Source of the DNA: Prado023 sp963788325
Lineage (GTDB): Bacteria; Actinomycetota; Actinomycetes; S36-B12; CAIYMF01
Assembly: GCA_963788325.1 (NCBI GenBank)
Contig: CAWBGJ010000014.1
Location: 248,001 to 312,000 of the forward strand
Length of the DNA stretch: 64,000 nt
Direction of reading: 5' to 3'
The translations under genes were made by a program, and so were the position numbers. Below are positions 60,490 through 64,000 of this stretch, piece after piece (position 1 is the first letter of the stretch; each line of letters begins with the position of its first letter). The notes below the pieces were generated by a model. That model worked only from the letters and a program-made list of their open reading frames with translations. It had not been told where the DNA came from and ran no database searches.

Positions 60490-61700
60490 CGGTCCTGCGT
60501 GCCGGCGACGACGCCCGCCTGCGCGGTGCTGGCGGGCCGTAGCTGGAACTGGACGCGCTCACTGAGGGCAAGGGTCAGGGACTTGGCGCGCTTGGGGTCA
60601 CCCGGGAGGGGCTGGAGCGTGGTCCAGGATCCGTCATGGAGCAGGACGACCACGGACATGCCCGCGGGGGTCTCGGTGGGGTAGACCGCGCGCACGCGGT
60701 CCAGGGGCAACACAGCCAGAGGCGCGCCCGACAGGTCAGCCACCTGGGCCCGCGTGCTTGAGACCTCGATGCCGACCTCGCCGGGCACGGCCGACCACCG
60801 CAGGGCTGAGATGGTCCGGGGCGGTAGGCCGGTGGTCATCTCGTGGTGCTGGTAGGGCGTGGGCGTGGTCCGGGTGGGCCAGGTCCGCACGATGAACCAC
60901 GCGAGGAACGGCACGCTGATCGCCAGAAGGACGCCCGCGGTCGTCAGGGACTCGGTCAGGGTGGCCTCGGCCGCGTCGGATTCGGCGCCGGCCGTGCGCG
61001 TCACCACGAGCACGAAACCGTTGTTCGCCGCGTGGATGAGGATGCCTGGCCACAGGGAGCGCGTACGCAGGTAGAGCAGGCCGGTGATGACCCCGAACAT
61101 GCCGGCCCCGACCGGGTCGACGTGCAGGAGGCCGAAGAAGATCGCGGAGACCACGATGCCCACCCCGATCCGCCACTTCACCGCGTAACGCTCCAGCAGG
61201 ACGCCGCGGAACACCGTCTCCTCGACCAGCGGCGGCATGATGGTGATCGCGAGGATGGCGATGAGCAGGTTGCCCTCGCCGACGCCGACCAGCGCGTCGC
61301 CCAGGTCGGGGAACACCAGCTGGGTCAGGGTGATCGCCGCCAACGAGAACAACAGCTGGAGGAAGAACAGCCCCACCACGACCCCCCAGTAGCTGCCCAA
61401 CCGCGGCCACCGGAACATCACGCCCAGATCCACCCGTGCACGCCGGCCGACCATCACGACCACCCAGGCGACCAGCGGCAGGTAGAGCAGGATCGTGAGC
61501 GCGTCGTCGGGGATCGCGAGGTCGAACACGTTCACCGCCGCGTCGGCAAGCCCCGTGATCAGCAGCGCGCCACCGAGGGCCCAGACGAGCAACCAACGCG
61601 CACGCACATCGGCGAAGGCTCCGGTGCGAGGTGGGGCGGGGCCGGTCGGCGGGGCTGGCGCCTGCTGCGTCGCGGCCTGCCCGGCGTTGATGAGGTCCAT
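60486..61700 (-). CDS. CPBP family intramembrane protease with C-terminal extension
   Basis: A 404-residue membrane protein. Eight hydrophobic segments in residues 30-275; the CPBP motifs are PPLVEETVFRGVLLERY, IFFGLLHVDPVGA and LIHAANNGF. The C-terminal 120 residues (from ISALRWSAVPGEVGIEVSST) are a soluble, beta-rich domain of PH-like character, not usual for the family. A Pro/Ala-rich N-terminal tail precedes the first helix. Substrate unknown. ATG 61700 is the only convincing start. Its stop shares bases with the convergent dehydrogenase stop. Confidence 0.88.
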   Translation of the reverse strand: MDLINAGQAATQQAPAPPTGPAPPRTGAFADVRARWLLVWALGGALLITGLADAAVNVFDLAIPDDALTILLYLPLVAWVVVMVGRRARVDLGVMFRWPRLGSYWGVVVGLFFLQLLFSLAAITLTQLVFPDLGDALVGVGEGNLLIAILAITIMPPLVEETVFRGVLLERYAVKWRIGVGIVVSAIFFGLLHVDPVGAGMFGVITGLLYLRTRSLWPGILIHAANNGFVLVVTRTAGAESDAAEATLTESLTTAGVLLAISVPFLAWFIVRTWPTRTTPTPYQHHEMTTGLPPRTISALRWSAVPGEVGIEVSSTRAQVADLSGAPLAVLPLDRVRAVYPTETPAGMSVVVLLHDGSWTTLQPLPGDPKRAKSLTLALSERVQFQLRPASTAQAGVVAGTQDR

Positions 61701-61789
61701 GGTCAACGAGTATCGCCTGTCCGTCGGGCGCACCGTGCCCGTGGGCGGTGCTGCGAGCCGAGGCCCGCTTCGCCGACCGCGGCGTGAAG

Positions 61790-61864
61790 TAGGGCGGGCG
61801 GGATTCGAACCCGCAACCTGACGGGTTATGAGCCCGCTGCTCTGACCAGTTGAGCTACCGCCCC
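61790..61864 (-). tRNA. tRNA-Met (anticodon CAT)
   Basis: 75-nt cloverleaf on the minus strand: acceptor GGGGCGG with CCGCCCT (first pair G-U), anticodon loop with CTCATAA, T-loop TTCGAAT. No encoded CCA. Elongator Met is most likely; a lysidine-modified tRNA-Ile2 has the same anticodon and cannot be excluded. Confidence 0.92.
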
Positions 61865-61929
61865 GCATCGGCACCTGGCACCGACGCGACCCAAGGGTAG
61901 GCGAACGCCACCGCAGTACGCCGCCCGCC

Positions 61930-62400
61930 TCAGGACCTCGCCAGCACCGCTGCCAGGTCATCGAGGATCGCCACCTGCCCGCCCACCACCTTGCGCCGGG
62001 CCTGGGGCAGGGTGAACCACCGCGCCTGGTCGATCTCGGGGAAGCTGCGCACGATCCCGGACCTGCGGGGCCACTCCATCTGGAAGTGATTGCTCATCAC
62101 GAACTGCAACGACAGCGGTGCGGGCACCGCGAACGTACGCACCCGCTTCCCGCCGGGCTGCACGTGCACACCGAGGTCGACCTGCTCGCCGGACGGTGCC
62201 GGGATGCCGATCTCCTCGGCGAACTCCCGTCGGGCGGCCGCGGCCGGGGCCTCGGATTCCGGGTCGTACTCGCCCTTGGGGATCGACCAGCCGCCGTCGT
62301 CACGGTGCGCCCACAGCGGTCCACCCATGTGGCCCAGGAACACCTGCAGCGGCTCGTCCGGGGCCGCGTGGAACGCCAGCAGCGCCGCACTGAACCTCAT
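61930..62400 (-). CDS. NUDIX hydrolase
   Basis: A 156-residue pyrophosphohydrolase. The Nudix box is KGEYDPESEAPAAAARREFA, with EEIGIP completing REFAEEIGI; the Gly-to-Glu spacing is one residue longer than the GX5E consensus. Upstream WSIPKGEYD is typical of the actinobacterial bis-tetraphosphatase or NTP-cleansing group. No extra domains. ATG 62400 is taken; GTG 62415 is an alternative. Lies between tRNA-Met and mutY, same strand; a role in nucleotide-pool cleaning beside mutY is plausible. Confidence 0.92.
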   Translation of the reverse strand: MRFSAALLAFHAAPDEPLQVFLGHMGGPLWAHRDDGGWSIPKGEYDPESEAPAAAARREFAEEIGIPAPSGEQVDLGVHVQPGGKRVRTFAVPAPLSLQFVMSNHFQMEWPRRSGIVRSFPEIDQARWFTLPQARRKVVGGQVAILDDLAAVLARS

Positions 62401-62475
62401 GACCCCACCGAACACCCGCTCGCGCGCAGACGCGAGTCGGGCAGAGATGTCCGACGCGTCCTGCCGCGCGGCAGG

Positions 62476-63375
62476 TCAGCTGCGCGCCAGGTCGGCACGA
62501 TCGGGCAGCCGGAACAGGTCGTCGTCCAGCGGGACCAGCAGGCCGTCGGCGACCAACCCGTCGAGCGCACGCTCGCGCTGGATCGACTCGGCCCAGACGG
62601 CATCCAGGGCCACGCGGGGCACCGGGCCCTCGGACTCGCGCACCACCGCCATCAGCCGGCCGCGGACCTGCCGGTCGGTGCCGGCGAAGCGTTGGACACG
62701 CCGAGGTGGCCCCGCATACGCCGGGCGCCCCGCCGCCAGCCACGCGCACGACCCCCGGACCGGGCACGCCGGACAGCGCGGGGCGCTCGACGTGCAGACG
62801 AGGGCACCGAGCTCCATCACCGCCACCGACCACAGCGCCGCTTGGCCGTCCGCGGCCGGCACCACCGCGTCAGCCCGTGCCCGCTCCGCCGCAGCCAGGG
62901 TTGGCGCGGGATGCTCGTCGCCGGCCAGCACCCGTGCCAGGACCCGGCGCACATTGGTGTCGAGCACCACCGCGCGGTGCCCGAAGGCGAACGCACGCAG
63001 CGCCGCGGTCGTGTACTCCCCCACGCCCGGCAGTGTTCGCAACTGGACCTCGTCGTCGGGGATCTCACCACCGTGGCGCTCGACGATGGCCACCGCGGCC
63101 GCATGCAGGCGCAGCGCCCGTCGTGGGTATCCCAGCCGGTCCCACTGGCGGACCGCCTCCCCCGGGTCAGCACGGGCCAGCGCAGCCGGGGACGGCCAGC
63201 GCGCCATCCAGGCCTGCCACGCGGGCACGACCCTGGCCACCGGGGTCTGTTGGAGCATCACTTCGCTGACCAGCACGCCCCAGGGGGTCCGGTCCGGGGC
63301 ACGCCACGGCAGGTCCCGCCGATTCGCCAGGTACCAGTCGATCACCTGCTCGACGCCACCCCAGGGCCGCTCCAC
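62476..63375 (-). CDS. mutY: Adenine DNA glycosylase
   Basis: A 299-residue MutY that removes adenine mispaired with 8-oxoguanine. VSEVMLQQTPVARVVPAW (catalytic Glu), the HhH LPGVGEYTTAALRAFAFG, catalytic Asp in VVLDTNVRRVLARV and the iron-sulfur loop C-x6-C-x2-C-x5-C (CTSSAPRCPACPVRGSC) are all present. The C-terminal Nudix-like domain of E. coli MutY is mostly absent; the end (RVALDAVWAESIQRERALDG) is a short winged-helix-like part, as in actinobacteria. CACAAT is six bases before GTG 63375. Divergent from the pirin gene. Confidence 0.95.
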   Translation of the reverse strand: MERPWGGVEQVIDWYLANRRDLPWRAPDRTPWGVLVSEVMLQQTPVARVVPAWQAWMARWPSPAALARADPGEAVRQWDRLGYPRRALRLHAAAVAIVERHGGEIPDDEVQLRTLPGVGEYTTAALRAFAFGHRAVVLDTNVRRVLARVLAGDEHPAPTLAAAERARADAVVPAADGQAALWSVAVMELGALVCTSSAPRCPACPVRGSCAWLAAGRPAYAGPPRRVQRFAGTDRQVRGRLMAVVRESEGPVPRVALDAVWAESIQRERALDGLVADGLLVPLDDDLFRLPDRADLARS

Positions 63376-63540
63376 CCCGGCATTGTGCTTCGTCGGCGAT
63401 CCGCCCGCACGAGCAGTCCCCGATGGGCGGCCAGTGCGGGGCACACACAACCCCGTGGGTCGTAGGTCTGGCGCAATTGCCGCAGACCGCGTACTCTTGC
63501 GTTAGTTGAATCTTGTATCACTTACCCAGAGGAGCCTCGC

Positions 63541-64000
63541 ATGCCTGCCGTCACCGCCGACACGGTCACCCTCCCCCGCATCGATGTGCCCGCACCCGCC
63601 TCCACGGCCCGTTCGATCCGCTCGGTCACGACCGCCCCGCGCGGCTTCGAGGGTGAGGGCTTCCCGGTGCGCCGGGCGTTCGCCGGCATCCCGATGGCAG
63701 ACCTCGACCCCTTCGTCCACATGGACCAGATGGGCGAGGTCGAGTACGGGGTCGGCGAGCCCAAGGGCACGCCCTGGCATCCGCACCGCGGCTTCGAGAC
63801 CTTCACCTACCTGATGGACGGGACGTTCATCCACCAGGACTCGCACGGCGGCGGTGGGACCATCGAGAACGGCGGAACCCAGTACATGACCGCAGGCAGC
63901 GGCATCCTGCACATCGAGACCCCGCCCGAGTCGTTGGTCCGCTCCGGGGGGCTCTTCCACGGCATCCAGCTCTGGATCAACCTGCCCGCGGCGAAGAAGT
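63541..64000 (+). CDS. Pirin family protein, 3' end outside window
   Basis: A cupin protein of the pirin family; 153 residues are visible and the frame is open at the right edge. Metal ligands are in WHPHRGFETFTYL (His80 and His82) and HIE (His124 and Glu126, in GSGILHIETP). Bacterial pirins act as quercetinases or bind other enzymes; the present role is unknown. AGAGGAG precedes ATG 63541. Divergent from mutY; the 165-base gap is AT-richer than its surroundings and probably holds both promoters. Confidence 0.93.
   Translation, partial: MPAVTADTVTLPRIDVPAPASTARSIRSVTTAPRGFEGEGFPVRRAFAGIPMADLDPFVHMDQMGEVEYGVGEPKGTPWHPHRGFETFTYLMDGTFIHQDSHGGGGTIENGGTQYMTAGSGILHIETPPESLVRSGGLFHGIQLWINLPAAKK

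Overview
This window is from a GC-rich (about 70% by eye) Gram-positive actinobacterium of the mycothiol-using kind. The pointers are a homodimeric pyruvate dehydrogenase E1 beside a DUF3052 gene, a DUF3145 gene, an RNase H/phosphatase fusion, an EpsC-type serine acetyltransferase, MshD-like and maleylpyruvate-isomerase-like genes, a bacterial type A RNase P RNA, many GTG starts, and about twenty genes whose -10 hexamer lies 6-7 nt before the start codon (leaderless mRNAs). I cannot name the genus.

Layout. 1-9.6 kb: core metabolism and envelope: panB (cut by the left edge), map, a MarR regulator, a minus-strand membrane cluster (CPBP protease, K+ channel, YwiC-like, META domain), cysK-cysE, and an overlapping lipid/membrane trio (ceramidase-like, PlsC-like, PLDc_N). 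9.6-20.6 kb: single genes for thiol chemistry, quality control, tRNA modification and repair. 20.6-23.5 kb: a lower-GC accessory segment with a hexamer repeat, a flavocytochrome c sulfide dehydrogenase pair (fccA-fccB) and an HNH endonuclease remnant. 23.5-26.7 kb: an overlapping operon of DUF4956 membrane protein, VTC-type polyphosphate polymerase and Cthe_2159-type lipoprotein. 26.8-36.9 kb: transporters, a TetR/NAD-epimerase pair with a legible operator layout, two methyltransferase-like genes overlapping a shikimate-dehydrogenase-like gene, and two decayed genes (histidine kinase, cation/proton antiporter). 37-43.4 kb: a secreted surface-protein operon (TasA-like small protein, beta-solenoid protein, 1046-residue Ig-repeat protein) preceded by a sigma-28-like promoter, then a broken OmpA-family gene. 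43.4-47.2 kb: a DUF2178/HTH/NmrA operon with TGTCAA palindromes, an inverted-repeat cluster, rnpB, yqeY, a VOC gene and a probable new structured RNA with its own promoter and terminator. 47.2-64 kb: conserved actinobacterial core (RNase H/phosphatase, zinc ribbon, Nif3, acyl-carrier-like protein, tRNA-Val, AhpE, DUF3052, aceE, GNAT, DUF3145, FAD/GcvT dehydrogenase, CPBP protease, tRNA-Met, NUDIX, mutY, pirin cut by the right edge).

How parts work together. CysE makes O-acetylserine, which CysK turns into cysteine, the precursor of mycothiol; the GCS2 ligase and the mycothiol-linked enzymes fit this thiol economy. FccA and FccB should pass electrons from sulfide to a respiratory c-type carrier. 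The TetR protein probably represses the neighbouring epimerase through two identical sites that bracket its promoter, and the small HTH protein probably autoregulates its operon through TGTCAA palindromes. No intact IS element, prophage or CRISPR array is visible.
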